NCBI GenBank assembly: GCA_000421065.1
Contig: ATWD01000001.1
Coordinates: forward strand, 434,001 to 498,000
From: Acidobacteriaceae bacterium TAA 166
GTDB lineage: Bacteria > Acidobacteriota > Terriglobia > Terriglobales > Acidobacteriaceae
DNA length: 64,000 nt
Direction of reading: 5' to 3'
Part shown: in pieces, positions 8,915 to 17,103 of the stretch
Layout of the letters: each line of letters opens with the position of its first letter
Numbering within the stretch: the first letter of the stretch is position 1
Position numbers and translations under genes: made by a program
The notes under the pieces: generated by a model
What the model was told of the DNA's origin: nothing
The model's database searches: none
The model's input: only the letters and a program-made list of their open reading frames with translations

Positions 8915-10300
8915 ATGCAAAACCGACTTATTCCTGCCCTTCTTCTCGCGTGTGCAGTCCCGGCCTTCGCTCAACAGAGTGATCGCGTCTACACTGCGGA
9001 TCAGACTTCGAACACCGTATCGGTCATCGATCCAGCCACGAACAAGCTCCTGGGATCGATTCATTTAGGCGACGATGTTCCAGCTGCGCTCAGCCCGCTC
9101 TATCGGGGGCAACTGCTCGTACATGGCTTGGGATTTTCTCCCGATCACAAGACCCTCGACGTGATCTCGATCGGTTCGAACGCCGTGACGCTTATCGACA
9201 CCCAGAGCAATACGGTGAAGGGCACGGTTTACGTGGGACGGTCACCTCATGAGGGATTCTTCCGGCCCGATGGGAAGGAACTTTGGGTCACCGTTCGAGG
9301 GGAGAACTATCTGAGTGTCATCGACCCGGTCTCAATGAAGGAAGTCCGTCGCATCGAGACTGCGAATGGCCCAGGAATGGTGTTGTTCCGTCCGGACGGC
9401 AAGCTCGCCTTTGTACCATCCAGCTTTACCCCGGAGATGGACGTCATTGATACAGCTACCTACCAAGTCATCGCGCGTGTTCCACAGGTGAGTCCATTCT
9501 CGCCGAACCTTGCTGTCGATCAGGATGAGGTATGGTTCACTCTCAAGGACACGGGAAAGACACAGGTTGTAAGCGCGACGGCTCCGTTCAAGACGCTCGC
9601 AACGCTAGAGACCGGTCCAATCAGCAATCACGTCACTCTCATCACGAATCGGAATGGGAAGTTCGCCTATGTCACGGTCGGCGGCTTGAACGAGGTGAAG
9701 GTCTATCACGGCCAGGCAGGAGTTGAGCCCACGCTCACAGGCACGATCAAAGTAGGTGATCTGCCGCACGGCGTTTGGGGCTCAGACGACGGCAGCAAGG
9801 TATACGTTGGTTTGGAAAATGGCGATTCTGTCCAAGCCATCGATACTCTGACCAACCGGGTTGTCGCTACCATCCCCATCGGACAGTTGCCGCAGGCGTT
9901 AGTCTACGTGTCGCATGCCGTGTCGTCTGAGGCAGGCACTGCAAATCTGAAGCCGCTCGGTCCTGCGACGGACGCCCTCCACCTGGAGCTTGTGCCGCCT
10001 TTGGAGAAGGCCTCCTCCGCGCACGCGAGCGTTTCCGTCAACTCGCTCGGAGCTATCGACAATCTGCAGATTGCAGCGACAGGTTTAACCCCAGGGAAGA
10101 AGTACAAACTGGTGCTTGTGGGCGACGCGGCATCTCAGGATCTTGTGACGCTGATGGGAGGCGTCGGAGGCGTTGCCATTGCCCAGACGCTTGGCCCGCT
10201 GAAGCGAGCCATTGCCCCTGGCCAGTTATCTGCCGCCTTGACACTCCAGCTGAGAACCTCGGATGATGCAAATGAGATCATCCTTCAGCAGAAACGGTAG
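8915..10300 (+). CDS. Exported YVTN-type beta-propeller protein
   Basis: A protein of 461 residues from the ATG at 8915, which has AAAGGA just upstream; an earlier in-frame ATG at 8879 lies inside the previous gene and lacks a ribosome site. A signal peptide ends near AFAQQ. Repeated blades carry V-x-V-I-D-x-x-x-N/M-x-V motifs (NTVSVIDPATNKLLGSI, NYLSVIDPVSMKEVRRIE, VQAIDTLTNRVVATIPIG). A separate domain of about 110 residues, with no propeller motif, closes the protein. It probably acts in the periplasm or at the surface; the ligand is unknown. The DUF305 neighbour hints at metal or oxidative stress. Confidence 0.85.
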   Translation: MQNRLIPALLLACAVPAFAQQSDRVYTADQTSNTVSVIDPATNKLLGSIHLGDDVPAALSPLYRGQLLVHGLGFSPDHKTLDVISIGSNAVTLIDTQSNTVKGTVYVGRSPHEGFFRPDGKELWVTVRGENYLSVIDPVSMKEVRRIETANGPGMVLFRPDGKLAFVPSSFTPEMDVIDTATYQVIARVPQVSPFSPNLAVDQDEVWFTLKDTGKTQVVSATAPFKTLATLETGPISNHVTLITNRNGKFAYVTVGGLNEVKVYHGQAGVEPTLTGTIKVGDLPHGVWGSDDGSKVYVGLENGDSVQAIDTLTNRVVATIPIGQLPQALVYVSHAVSSEAGTANLKPLGPATDALHLELVPPLEKASSAHASVSVNSLGAIDNLQIAATGLTPGKKYKLVLVGDAASQDLVTLMGGVGGVAIAQTLGPLKRAIAPGQLSAALTLQLRTSDDANEIILQQKR

Positions 10301-10324
10301 TTGAAACGTCGCCCAGTCGGGTCG

Positions 10325-10350
10325 AGCCTGCCGTCCATCAGCGGCAGGCT
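10325..10350 (+). terminator. Hairpin terminator after YVTN gene
   Basis: A 9-bp perfect stem (AGCCTGCCG / CGGCAGGCT) with an 8-nt loop lies 25 nt after the stop codon and is followed by a short CTTT. The following 300 nt (10351-10660) show no gene with a ribosome site or a recognisable protein. Confidence 0.7.
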
Positions 10351-10660
10351 CTTTGGCCACCGTCACAGCCGACCAGCCACTGTCCTGCCGACAGGCGACG
10401 CCACAAAAGATCGATTCTCACAAGCTTTATTTGATCAACCAGCGCCGAAGCCTCGCTCCAGATTACTTGCGGCCGCCCAGGACATCCAAATCTGTTCGGG
10501 ACAGAACACGTTGATACACGTCGTACCAGTCACATTTCGAACCACGCCGGAGCTGAGGTGACCGCGTTGCGGAGGGTCAGGCACTGAAAAGGAAAACGGT
10601 AGTTCCTAGCATTCTGAGCATTAGTTCAGAGCAAAACGTTGAGTCGACAAGAGGAAGTGT

Positions 10661-10679
10661 ACCGAACGGCCCGTTCGGT
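10661..10679. promoter_or_regulatory. Perfect palindrome ACCGAACGGcCCGTTCGGT
   Basis: Nine-base arms around one central C, followed by TTTT. As a hairpin it could terminate transcription, but the arm sequence ACCGAACGG resembles operators of TetR/AcrR-type repressors and it lies directly upstream of the Cpx-like box and the YXWGXW gene. No TetR gene is present in the window. Which role applies cannot be told from sequence. Confidence 0.5.
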
Positions 10680-10684
10680 TTTAT

Positions 10685-10697
10685 GTAAAGATTTGTC
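10685..10697 (+). promoter_or_regulatory. Cpx-like box upstream of the YXWGXW gene
   Basis: GTAAAGATTTGTC. It differs by one base from the box at 13687-13699 (read on the minus strand) and matches 12 bases of the one at 15324-15335. An inverted core CTTTAC lies at 10740-10745. The layout GTAAA-N5-GT fits the published E. coli CpxR site GTAAA-N5-GTAAA in its first half and start of the second. Binding is inferred. Confidence 0.6.
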
Positions 10698-10855
10698 GTT
10701 TGAAGAACCCTTCCGAAACGGATATAGCGTCCAACATTTCTTTACAGAAGCGGGAGCATCGAGGCAGAGGGCATCCGTGTCTATCTGATTGGAAACGGTC
10801 ACCATGAAGAGTGCTCTTGTGGTGATGCACTCCAACCCAATTCGGAGCCCTTGAT

Positions 10856-11146
10856 ATGAAGAAATTGTTTATCACGTTAGCTGGAGCCGCTGCTCTCATG
10901 TCATCTACAGCGTGGTCTCAGGTTGTTGTGCGTGTGGGACCACCCCGAGTGATCGTCGAAAGACCAATCCCGCGTCCAGGGCCACGATATGTCTGGTTGC
11001 CTGGTTACTATCGCTGGGGAGGCGCCCGGTACGTGTGGGTTCCAGGAAGATATGAGATTCCGCCTCGCCCTGGCGTGGTCTGGATCGCTCCCCGCTGGGT
11101 TCAACGGAATGGTTCCTGGGTGTTTATCGCTGGGTATTGGCGTTAG
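10856..11146 (+). CDS. Exported YXWGXW-repeat protein
   Basis: A protein of 96 residues. A signal peptide ends near AWSQ. The mature part is rich in Pro, Arg, Tyr and Trp with several W-x-P-G-Y/R repeats (YVWLPGYYRWGGARYVWVPGR, then WIAPRWVQRNGSWVFIAGYW). Such proteins are common in acidobacteria and proteobacteria and their role is unknown. The stop codon lies 1 nt from the stop of the convergent histidine kinase gene, with no terminator between them. A GTAAAG box upstream suggests control by that kinase's partner. Confidence 0.8.
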   Translation: MKKLFITLAGAAALMSSTAWSQVVVRVGPPRVIVERPIPRPGPRYVWLPGYYRWGGARYVWVPGRYEIPPRPGVVWIAPRWVQRNGSWVFIAGYWR

Positions 11147-11147
11147 G

Positions 11148-12512
11148 TCAGTTGCTTCCAGCACTCTTGACAGCCGCTGGAAGGCGGAGTTGTAGCTGAA
11201 AACCACAACCGGGCAGGTTCTGGGCTGCGATCGTTCCACCGTACAACGTCGCAATTCTCTTACTGATAGAGAGGCCCAGACCTGCGCCACCTTGCTTGTG
11301 AGAGTTTTGCGAGGCGATTCGAAAGAACGGGTCGAAGATCTGCTCCAGAGCCTCTTCAGGGACACCACTGCCTTCATCTGTCGTGGTGATGGCGATCATC
11401 GAGCCTCGGAAGTTAGAGACATCTGCAATATTCACTTCCACAACTCCGGTTCCGGGCGTATGTTTTAGCGCGTTGCGCACAATATTCTCGATACAACTGT
11501 GCAGTAGACCCGTGTCCCCTGAAATATAACGGTCGAACACTCCTGTTTGAACGACCGTCTTTGCCTCAGCCGCACCTTCAAACGATGCATCCTTAACAAT
11601 TTGTTGTATCAATCGGCCGATGTGAACTGGTTCGCGTCGTGAGTGTTTATCCGCGGCGTCAATCCGAGCAAGCGTCAGCAAATCGGAGATCATCGTCTCC
11701 AAGGTCTTGATATCGGCTTGCATACGCGCTGCTGCGGCGAGATCACCACGCTGGACCAGTTCTGCCGAGACAGTTAGCCGTGCCAGAGGCGAGCGCAGTT
11801 CGTGGGATATATCACGGAGCAATAGCTTTTGCTGTTCAAGCAAAAGCTGTATCCGTTCAGCCATGCGATCAAAGTCATGTGCCAGCGAAGCAAGTTCGTC
11901 GGTACGACCCGCGAGGGCGGGTGAGGCGCGGGCCGTGAGATCCCCGCCTGCGATATCCATCGCGGTTCTCTGCAAGCTTCTGATGGGCTTCGTAATGCTT
12001 CGAGCAAGGAGACCGCAGAGAGCCGCCGAAATGATCAAGACAAAGATCGTTCGAAACGGACCTGTTTCCGAGTCGACATAGTTGCCAAACATCTTCACCT
12101 GCGGCACCTGGGCAATGAAGAAGTAGATGTGATTGCCATGCTGCTGCCTGACTACGCCAAGCCACGGAGAGTCGAACGAGTATTCGGATCTCTTCTCGGC
12201 TCGAGCTCTGGCTAGTAAATCGACAGCACCAGGTGGGATTGAACGCGTATCGTTATCAGAATTATCCACGAGAAGAACGGCAGATGTAAGCGCATCACTT
12301 TGAATGTCTAAGAGATATTCATTGAGTCTTTTCGAGCCTCCCTCTTCGTAGGCGTCGATTGCCGTTTTCGCGTAGAGATCCAGCGTGTGCATGAGCCAAC
12401 GGTGGGCGAGAGGGCGTGCATTGGTCGCAGCAGTAATGACAGCTAAACTCAACAGCACGAGTGCGGAAACCAGCCAAAATGTGAGGAACACGCGAAGAAA
12501 GAGGCTACGCAT
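11148..12512 (-). CDS. Sensor histidine kinase, CpxA-like
   Basis: A protein of 454 residues from the ATG at 12512, which overlaps the regulator stop by 8 nt. Order: TM1 (residues 10-28), a periplasmic sensor of about 120 residues, TM2 (155-171), HAMP (172-225), dimerisation domain with the H-box RDISHELRSPLARL (phospho-acceptor His237), N-box ENIVRNALKH and glycine boxes DEGSGVPEEA and GGAGLGLSIS. The H-box region and the flanking HAMP-to-helix stretch (FDRMAERIQLLLEQQKLLL) resemble E. coli CpxA. It would phosphorylate the regulator encoded just upstream. The sensor domain is not similar enough by eye to name its signal. Confidence 0.92.
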   Translation of the reverse strand: MRSLFLRVFLTFWLVSALVLLSLAVITAATNARPLAHRWLMHTLDLYAKTAIDAYEEGGSKRLNEYLLDIQSDALTSAVLLVDNSDNDTRSIPPGAVDLLARARAEKRSEYSFDSPWLGVVRQQHGNHIYFFIAQVPQVKMFGNYVDSETGPFRTIFVLIISAALCGLLARSITKPIRSLQRTAMDIAGGDLTARASPALAGRTDELASLAHDFDRMAERIQLLLEQQKLLLRDISHELRSPLARLTVSAELVQRGDLAAAARMQADIKTLETMISDLLTLARIDAADKHSRREPVHIGRLIQQIVKDASFEGAAEAKTVVQTGVFDRYISGDTGLLHSCIENIVRNALKHTPGTGVVEVNIADVSNFRGSMIAITTTDEGSGVPEEALEQIFDPFFRIASQNSHKQGGAGLGLSISKRIATLYGGTIAAQNLPGCGFQLQLRLPAAVKSAGSN

Positions 12513-13200
12513 GTGCCAATCCCGTATAGCAGTATCCCAGGTGGCGAATACTGCGAATTCGATCTGTATCTCCTGCCTGGGCACCCAGCTTTCGGCGCAG
12601 ACTACTAATATGGTTGTCGATTGCCCGGTCTGCGACACCAACGGGACGGCCTAAGACCTGTTCGGTAAGCTCATCGCGAGTGACACACTCGCCACTACGG
12701 CGAACTAAGGCCAATAAGATATCGAACTCTGCCGCAGTCAGAACAACATCTTCTCCATCGCGTAGTACCCGTCTCTTCGATACTTCAATCTTCAAGTCTC
12801 CCGCCAAAAGGGTGTCTCCCTTGCCACCAACACGGCGACGAAGGACAGCACGAATGCGCGCAACGAGTTCTCCAGGGACGAATGGTTTGGGGATGTAGTC
12901 ATCGGCGCCATTCTCTAAGCCTGCAATACGATCGCCGGCATCTCCTCGTGCAGTGAGCATGATGACAGGAACATCAGAACGATCGCGGATCTTCTTCAGA
13001 AGAATGCGCCCGTCCCCATCGGGAAGCATGACATCGAGAACAACGAGATCGTACCGCTTCGATTTAAGCTCGGATTTTCCTGTAGCAATGTTGTGGGCGG
13101 AGGTAATGGCAATGTCATCCATTGCCAGAAGGCGCGTGAGCGATTCACAAAGCTCGGTATCGTCATCTATGAGAAGGATCGAACTGCTCATTGTCCCCAT
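12505..13200 (-). CDS. OmpR-family response regulator, CpxR-like
   Basis: A protein of 231 residues: receiver domain with acidic pocket IDDD (11-14), phospho-acceptor Asp56 in VVLDVMLP, the conserved Lys of PKPF, then an OmpR-type winged helix. The C-terminal EQVLGRPVGVADRAIDNHIS closely follows the E. coli CpxR pattern (VLG-x6-DRAID-x-HIS-x-LRRKL). Together with the kinase and the LTXXQ protein it forms a Cpx-like circuit. The gene starts 24 nt after the VOC gene stop, so the VOC gene, regulator and kinase may share a transcript starting in 13605-13755. Confidence 0.92.
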   Translation of the reverse strand: MGTMSSSILLIDDDTELCESLTRLLAMDDIAITSAHNIATGKSELKSKRYDLVVLDVMLPDGDGRILLKKIRDRSDVPVIMLTARGDAGDRIAGLENGADDYIPKPFVPGELVARIRAVLRRRVGGKGDTLLAGDLKIEVSKRRVLRDGEDVVLTAAEFDILLALVRRSGECVTRDELTEQVLGRPVGVADRAIDNHISSLRRKLGAQAGDTDRIRSIRHLGYCYTGLAHA

Positions 13201-13223
13201 CCGAATTCATCCTTTCCCTCGAA

Positions 13224-13604
13224 TCAGAGCTCTTGCTCTTTCGAGAGTGCCTTCGCAACAAAAACGAGTTTGTTGCAAAAGGGATCAATGACTGTCAATA
13301 TCCTGCCCCAATCCGCGTCTTCAATGCCAGGTCTCATATAAGGATTTTGTCGATCCGTCAGCTCTTGATGTAGCGAATCAAGGTCGTCGACCTCGATGAA
13401 CACCTTCGTTCCCGGCGTCCCATCACCATAATGTTCCGATAAAACCAGAGTTGTGTCATCACGTTTTACTTCCATGATGGAAGGGCCACCATCCTGGGGG
13501 CGATGTTCCCAACTCAACTGAAATGCAAGCCAATCGAGGTAGAACGATTTTGCAAGGTGATTGTCGAAAACGCGAAGTGCAGGACGAGCGGATTTCATAG
13601 CCAT
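13224..13604 (-). CDS. VOC-superfamily (glyoxalase/bleomycin-resistance-like) protein
   Basis: A protein of 126 residues from the ATG at 13604 (GGAG 9 nt upstream); the frame stays open further upstream but that would cross the divergent LTXXQ promoter. The sequence has the beta-alpha-beta-beta-beta VOC layout: ALRVFDNHLAKSFYLDWLAF, then FIEVDDLDSLHQEL and a C-terminal VIDPFCNKLVF. It resembles the glyoxalase-superfamily type related to bleomycin-binding proteins; the substrate is unknown. It sits first in front of the two-component genes. Confidence 0.78.
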   Translation of the reverse strand: MAMKSARPALRVFDNHLAKSFYLDWLAFQLSWEHRPQDGGPSIMEVKRDDTTLVLSEHYGDGTPGTKVFIEVDDLDSLHQELTDRQNPYMRPGIEDADWGRILTVIDPFCNKLVFVAKALSKEQEL

Positions 13605-13686
13605 AGCAAGCTCCAACTCAGTAAAGTGTGCATGATTCTTGGCACAAATCCAGTATGACGGAGGCCGTACTAGATAGATTGGCTCG

Positions 13687-13699
13687 GACAAAACTTTAC
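13687..13699 (-). promoter_or_regulatory. Cpx-like box between VOC/two-component operon and LTXXQ gene
   Basis: On the minus strand this reads GTAAAGTTTTGTC, one base different from 10685-10697. It is 57 nt upstream of the LTXXQ start and 83 nt upstream of the VOC start, so it could serve both divergent units and give autoregulation. Confidence 0.6.
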
Positions 13700-13755
13700 A
13701 CGGTCTCCTACGCTTTCGCAGCCGTCTTTGGCCTAGATTCGATAAAGGAGGAACT

Positions 13756-14202
13756 ATGAAGTCGAGAAATTTATCCGCAGCTTGTCTAGCATTTGTTGTC
13801 GCCACTAGCGCATCTTATGCAGTTGGGCAGCAGCCAACTCCACCACCGACGAATCAATCGATTCCAAGCGATTCCGTTCCAACAACTACCGGCGGTTGGC
13901 CAACTCCCGAAGAAGTTGTCACTCGCATGAGCAGCAAGTTGAACCTGACGGATGACCAGAAAGCGAAGATCACCCCCATCATCGCCGGCCGGCAAACGCA
14001 AATGAAAGCATTGATGGCCGATACTTCGGGTCGTCGGTTGCAGAAGGCAAGGAAAGCCAAGTCGATCATGTCCGATAGCGACAACAAGATTGAGGCGATA
14101 CTCACTAGCGATCAGAAGAAGGCCTACGCGCAGATGAAGGAACAAACGAAGGAGCAGCTGCAAGCCCGTAGACAACAAAATGCAGGCAGCAACGTGCAGT
14201 AG
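13756..14202 (+). CDS. Periplasmic LTXXQ protein (CpxP/Spy-like)
   Basis: A protein of 148 residues with a signal peptide (ending near AVGQ), a Pro/Thr-rich linker and a helical domain carrying two LTXXQ motifs: LTDDQ (about residues 64-68) and LTSDQ (about 115-119). CpxP and Spy of E. coli carry the same motifs; they bind unfolded periplasmic proteins, and CpxP also restrains CpxA. AAGGAGGA stands ahead of the ATG. The position next to a CpxA/CpxR-like pair and the GTAAAG box upstream support a CpxP-like role. The overall sequence is not obviously CpxP, so the functional equivalence is inferred. Confidence 0.8.
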   Translation: MKSRNLSAACLAFVVATSASYAVGQQPTPPPTNQSIPSDSVPTTTGGWPTPEEVVTRMSSKLNLTDDQKAKITPIIAGRQTQMKALMADTSGRRLQKARKAKSIMSDSDNKIEAILTSDQKKAYAQMKEQTKEQLQARRQQNAGSNVQ

Positions 14203-14208
14203 GGCTTA

Positions 14209-15255
14209 CTAATTGAGACGGGTGAGCCGCTTCACTGGAACGCCATCACTCCAGGTTCCCATATCAAGAACGCTCGGGCCCTGAAAGAGGCGGTTCCCCT
14301 CGCCTCCGAAAGCTGCATCCATGAGCCTATCGAGCAATCTCCAAGTCCCCATGTAGTCCAATGCGTCGACAACACCGATATCGGCCGTGTTTCTACTGAA
14401 CGAAGCCCTGGTTGGTTCCTTCGCAAACGTACCGTCGGAATTCAGCACTGCAGACGGTGTGTAGTGGTTCGCGACTAATGCAGGCGAACCGTGATCATCG
14501 CTGTGAAGCATCAAGAGCGCCTTGTCCGAAGCAGAAACAGAGATGGATTCGTGCAGGATTCGTTCTCCGTCGAAAGTCCCAACCGAAGTATCGTCTTGCC
14601 CAACCAGAATGAGCATCAACGTGTCGGATGGAAGCGTGCTTAGGTCGGCCAGGGGAACCGAAGCTATCCCCCCGCGTTGACTATCCCCCGGCTCCACGGA
14701 CATCAGAGCCCTCATCTTGGGTAGGCCTTCGGCAATTGCTCTCGCCGCGATTCCAGCTGCGACCATTCCGCCAGCCGAATGGCCTGCGACGACGACACGG
14801 TCAAGATCGGGACGAATGCTGTAGTTACCAGATTCCAGGACTCGCAAGCCAGCTTTCACCCCAGCGAGAGCATTCGGCAAAGCCTGACGCGTCGGTGTCA
14901 GAGGGTTGTCCTGATAGTTGGGCCATAGGACGATATTTCCTCGCATGACAAGATGATTGATCCACGCTTGGTATCCGCGTGGAGGGATGGCCGCCCATCC
15001 GTGACAGAAGATGATGACAGGTGCTTTGCTTGGACTTGGATCGGCCGGAAGGAATAACCATCCCCCTTGGCCGCCGTCTGCAATCTTTACGGTGACGATG
15101 GAATGAGAAGTGGTTTCGCTACTTCCAGGGCCATGCTGCGGCTGAGATGGCTGCTTGGGCTTTGCGGCATTGTTTGTACCCTCCTGGCCCAACGCTCCCA
15201 TGGTTAGCCGCAAGAAGATTATCGCTGCGCAGGCAAACCGTTGTTTCTTTTTCAT
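14209..15255 (-). CDS. Exported alpha/beta hydrolase (dienelactone hydrolase/PAF-acetylhydrolase-like)
   Basis: A protein of 348 residues with a signal peptide (to about residue 23) and an alpha/beta-hydrolase core: oxyanion region IIFCHGWAAI (81-90), nucleophile elbow AGHSAGG with Ser160, a likely acid in LILVGQDDTSVG and a likely base in HSDDHG near residue 255. It probably hydrolyses an ester in the periplasm; the substrate is unknown. Its stop is 6 nt from the stop of the convergent LTXXQ gene. Confidence 0.85.
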   Translation of the reverse strand: MKKKQRFACAAIIFLRLTMGALGQEGTNNAAKPKQPSQPQHGPGSSETTSHSIVTVKIADGGQGGWLFLPADPSPSKAPVIIFCHGWAAIPPRGYQAWINHLVMRGNIVLWPNYQDNPLTPTRQALPNALAGVKAGLRVLESGNYSIRPDLDRVVVAGHSAGGMVAAGIAARAIAEGLPKMRALMSVEPGDSQRGGIASVPLADLSTLPSDTLMLILVGQDDTSVGTFDGERILHESISVSASDKALLMLHSDDHGSPALVANHYTPSAVLNSDGTFAKEPTRASFSRNTADIGVVDALDYMGTWRLLDRLMDAAFGGEGNRLFQGPSVLDMGTWSDGVPVKRLTRLN

Positions 15256-15323
15256 CGCTTCCTACCTCATTTCGCTTCGTTTTCGAACCACTTCGATGGT
15301 TGCCGATTGCGAAGAGTTTGTGG

Positions 15324-15361
15324 GTAAAGATTTGTAGGCTCGCGTCCGCAGCAAGCTTTAC
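15324..15361 (+). promoter_or_regulatory. Pair of inverted GTAAAG cores upstream of the repeat-protein gene
   Basis: GTAAAGATTTGT at 15324-15335 matches 12 bases of the box at 10685; CTTTAC at 15356-15361 is the inverted core. The region lies 95-130 nt upstream of the repeat-protein start and 70-105 nt upstream of the divergent hydrolase. Confidence 0.55.
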
Positions 15362-15455
15362 ATATCCATACATTTGAAACAGCGACATGCGACTGGAAGT
15401 TGCGTTCCAATGAATGCACGGCTTGGTTCCGTGACTTTCTAAATCGAGGTGAAAC

Positions 15456-16019
15456 ATGATCTCTCAAGCCAGACTTAGCCTTGCCATCGCAGGTATCCTT
15501 TTTTGCACTAGCATGGCCCCCGCACAAATTACCCGTGGAAGAACTCGTATCGGACCCCGCGGAGGCACGCGGTCCGTGACCCAAACGCGAGGTAACGGAC
15601 AGGTCTCCAGCACGCGTCAAGCGACCGGCCTCAATGGAGCCAGTTACACAAATCAGAGGACGATGTCTGACGGGCACTACACGGACACACGAACGATGAC
15701 CGGACCAAACGGCGCTACTCGGACTTCTCAGAAATCTGCCCAGAACGGAGAGTTGACGAGTACAAAAACAGCGACGGGGCCGGATGGCGCAACGTACACC
15801 AATCAGCGGACTGCCGGGAATGGCCAGTACACAGACACCCGCACCGCAACCGGGCCAAACGGTGCGACGTATACATCGCAGCGCTCGGCCGAGCCTGGGC
15901 AGCTCAATAGCACAAAGACAGCCGTAGGTCCCAATGGTGGTGTTTACACCGATCAGCGAAGTGTTTCCAACGGCCAGGTGAACAATGTTCGAACTGTCAC
16001 ACCTCCACCGCAGCCCTAA
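15456..16019 (+). CDS. Exported protein built of five 25-residue repeats
   Basis: A protein of 187 residues. A signal peptide ends near APAQ. A Gly/Arg-rich segment (25-56) is followed by five direct repeats of 25 residues (57-181) and a Pro-rich tail. Each unit begins TGPNGATYT and ends in a T-x-T-[RK]-T strand-turn pattern, so a beta-solenoid or beta-roll is likely. Even and odd units alternate (YTNQRT with YTDTRT; SQ[KR]SA with STKTA), giving a 50-residue higher-order period. Low hydrophobicity and a Thr/Gly/Asn composition suggest a secreted or surface protein. I do not recognise the family. Confidence 0.75.
   Translation: MISQARLSLAIAGILFCTSMAPAQITRGRTRIGPRGGTRSVTQTRGNGQVSSTRQATGLNGASYTNQRTMSDGHYTDTRTMTGPNGATRTSQKSAQNGELTSTKTATGPDGATYTNQRTAGNGQYTDTRTATGPNGATYTSQRSAEPGQLNSTKTAVGPNGGVYTDQRSVSNGQVNNVRTVTPPPQP
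15624..15998 (+). repeat. Five 75-bp coding tandem repeats
   Basis: Encodes residues 57-81, 82-106, 107-131, 132-156 and 157-181 of the exported repeat protein. Units 2-4 keep most of the consensus; the last has diverged. The DNA repeats differ at many third positions, so expansion is not very recent. Confidence 0.85.
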
Positions 16020-16150
16020 CCCAATTGGGGCTGCGATTCGCAAAGATTGCAGCCTCATTAGCTTGCGAATGGTCCAGTTCACAACAAGAGATCGTGGGCT
16101 ATCGGCTGTTCTCCGTATGAACGTCTTGAGCCAAGGAGGTGTAGAACAAA

Positions 16151-16561
16151 ATGCTAACGAATCGCTCGATGCCGGAATGTACGGTCATACCGGTTCTTTC
16201 GTATCCCGACGTCAACCAAGCCATCGATTGGCTGTGCGAGGCATTTGGGTTCACCCTCCGCTTAAGAATTGGTGACCATCGTGCTCAGCTTGCGATCAAT
16301 GATGGTGCGATCGTCATCACGAAGAAACATGCGTCCTCAGCTAGAGCAACAGGCTCGGTGATGGTACGGGTGGAGGATGTGCATCGGCATAGCGTAGTCG
16401 CTATAGGTCACGGCGCGCACTTGATTTCACTACCCACGGATTATCCATACGGTGAGCGACAATATACGGTCGAAGACATTGCAGGACATCGCTGGACTTT
16501 CTCGCAGACTCTATCGGACATCGATCCCGAAGACTGGGGCGGCTCACAAACGAAGAGATAG
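16151..16561 (+). CDS. VOC-superfamily (PhnB/glyoxalase-like) protein
   Basis: A protein of 136 residues with AAGGAGGTGT 9 nt before the ATG. It shows the VOC signature SYPDVNQAIDWLCEAFGFTL at the first beta-alpha unit and the C-terminal YTVEDIAGHRWTFSQT typical of PhnB-like glyoxalase proteins of this clade. It is probably a cytosolic small-molecule binding or modifying protein; the substrate is unknown. It stands alone between the repeat protein and a gene remnant. Confidence 0.82.
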   Translation: MLTNRSMPECTVIPVLSYPDVNQAIDWLCEAFGFTLRLRIGDHRAQLAINDGAIVITKKHASSARATGSVMVRVEDVHRHSVVAIGHGAHLISLPTDYPYGERQYTVEDIAGHRWTFSQTLSDIDPEDWGGSQTKR

Positions 16562-16650
16562 GCAGCAGCCTCGAATGTGTCAGTTGCTAAACATCAGGGC
16601 CACTTCTAAGCCTCAACATTCCTGGGCTAAGAACCTGCCGAATAAAGAAT

Positions 16651-16896
16651 GTGTTGCCAATCGATCCACATAACGTAGTCGTTCGATATTGCGCAGAAGG
16701 TATACAGGTAGAACAGAGTGGTCAGCGCGACGAAACGTTGCGGCTTTTCGCGCTTGCGCGAGACAAAAGCACGGATGCATTTGAGCGAACAATTGCTGCC
16801 CACTATTTGGCGAGGCATCAACCAACGCCTAAAGAAGTCCTTCACTGGAATCAGGGAGCGCTGAGCAATGCAGACGCGGTCGGGGATGATCGTGTT
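16651..16896 (+). pseudogene. Truncated TPR-family protein gene
   Basis: A GTG-started frame gives about 82 residues that look like the N-terminal half of a known small TPR-type family (DPHNVVVRYCAEGIQ, IAAHYLARHQPTP and ADAVGDDRV are familiar landmarks). After DDRV the frame continues to 17013 but the expected second half (usually starting FYPSLYLN) is absent and an unrelated sequence follows. I read this as a 3'-truncated remnant. A search with the first 82 residues would settle it. The 200 nt to the next gene hold nothing else. Confidence 0.5.
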
Positions 16897-17103
16897 CGGC
16901 TGGCACCGTTACCGCGACGAAGTAGCGGGTCAAGGCTTACCTCGCTCGGAGGTTGTGTAGAAAATCACTGCGCTGGTTTCTTAGTGATCCGTCGTCCTCT
17001 CGTTTGCGGCTAATACCGGATAAGCGTTTCCAACTGGATTCCGAATCAAAGCGAGAGCACACTTCCTTCAGTGGCAGGAAATACCGCCCGAAGGAGAAAC
17101 GCC

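Noticed and set aside
10301-10561. An 86-codon frame starting right after the YVTN gene.
   Set aside because: No ribosome site, starts inside the hairpin terminator region, composition unlike a protein.
15624-15998. Regular DNA repeats considered as a CRISPR array.
   Set aside because: Units are coding, contiguous, 75 bp and diverged at third positions; no spacers and no cas genes in the window.
15267-16082. A 271-codon open frame opposite the repeat protein.
   Set aside because: It mirrors the tandem repeats on the other strand, has no ribosome site or signal, and the plus-strand protein has a signal peptide and regular repeat units.
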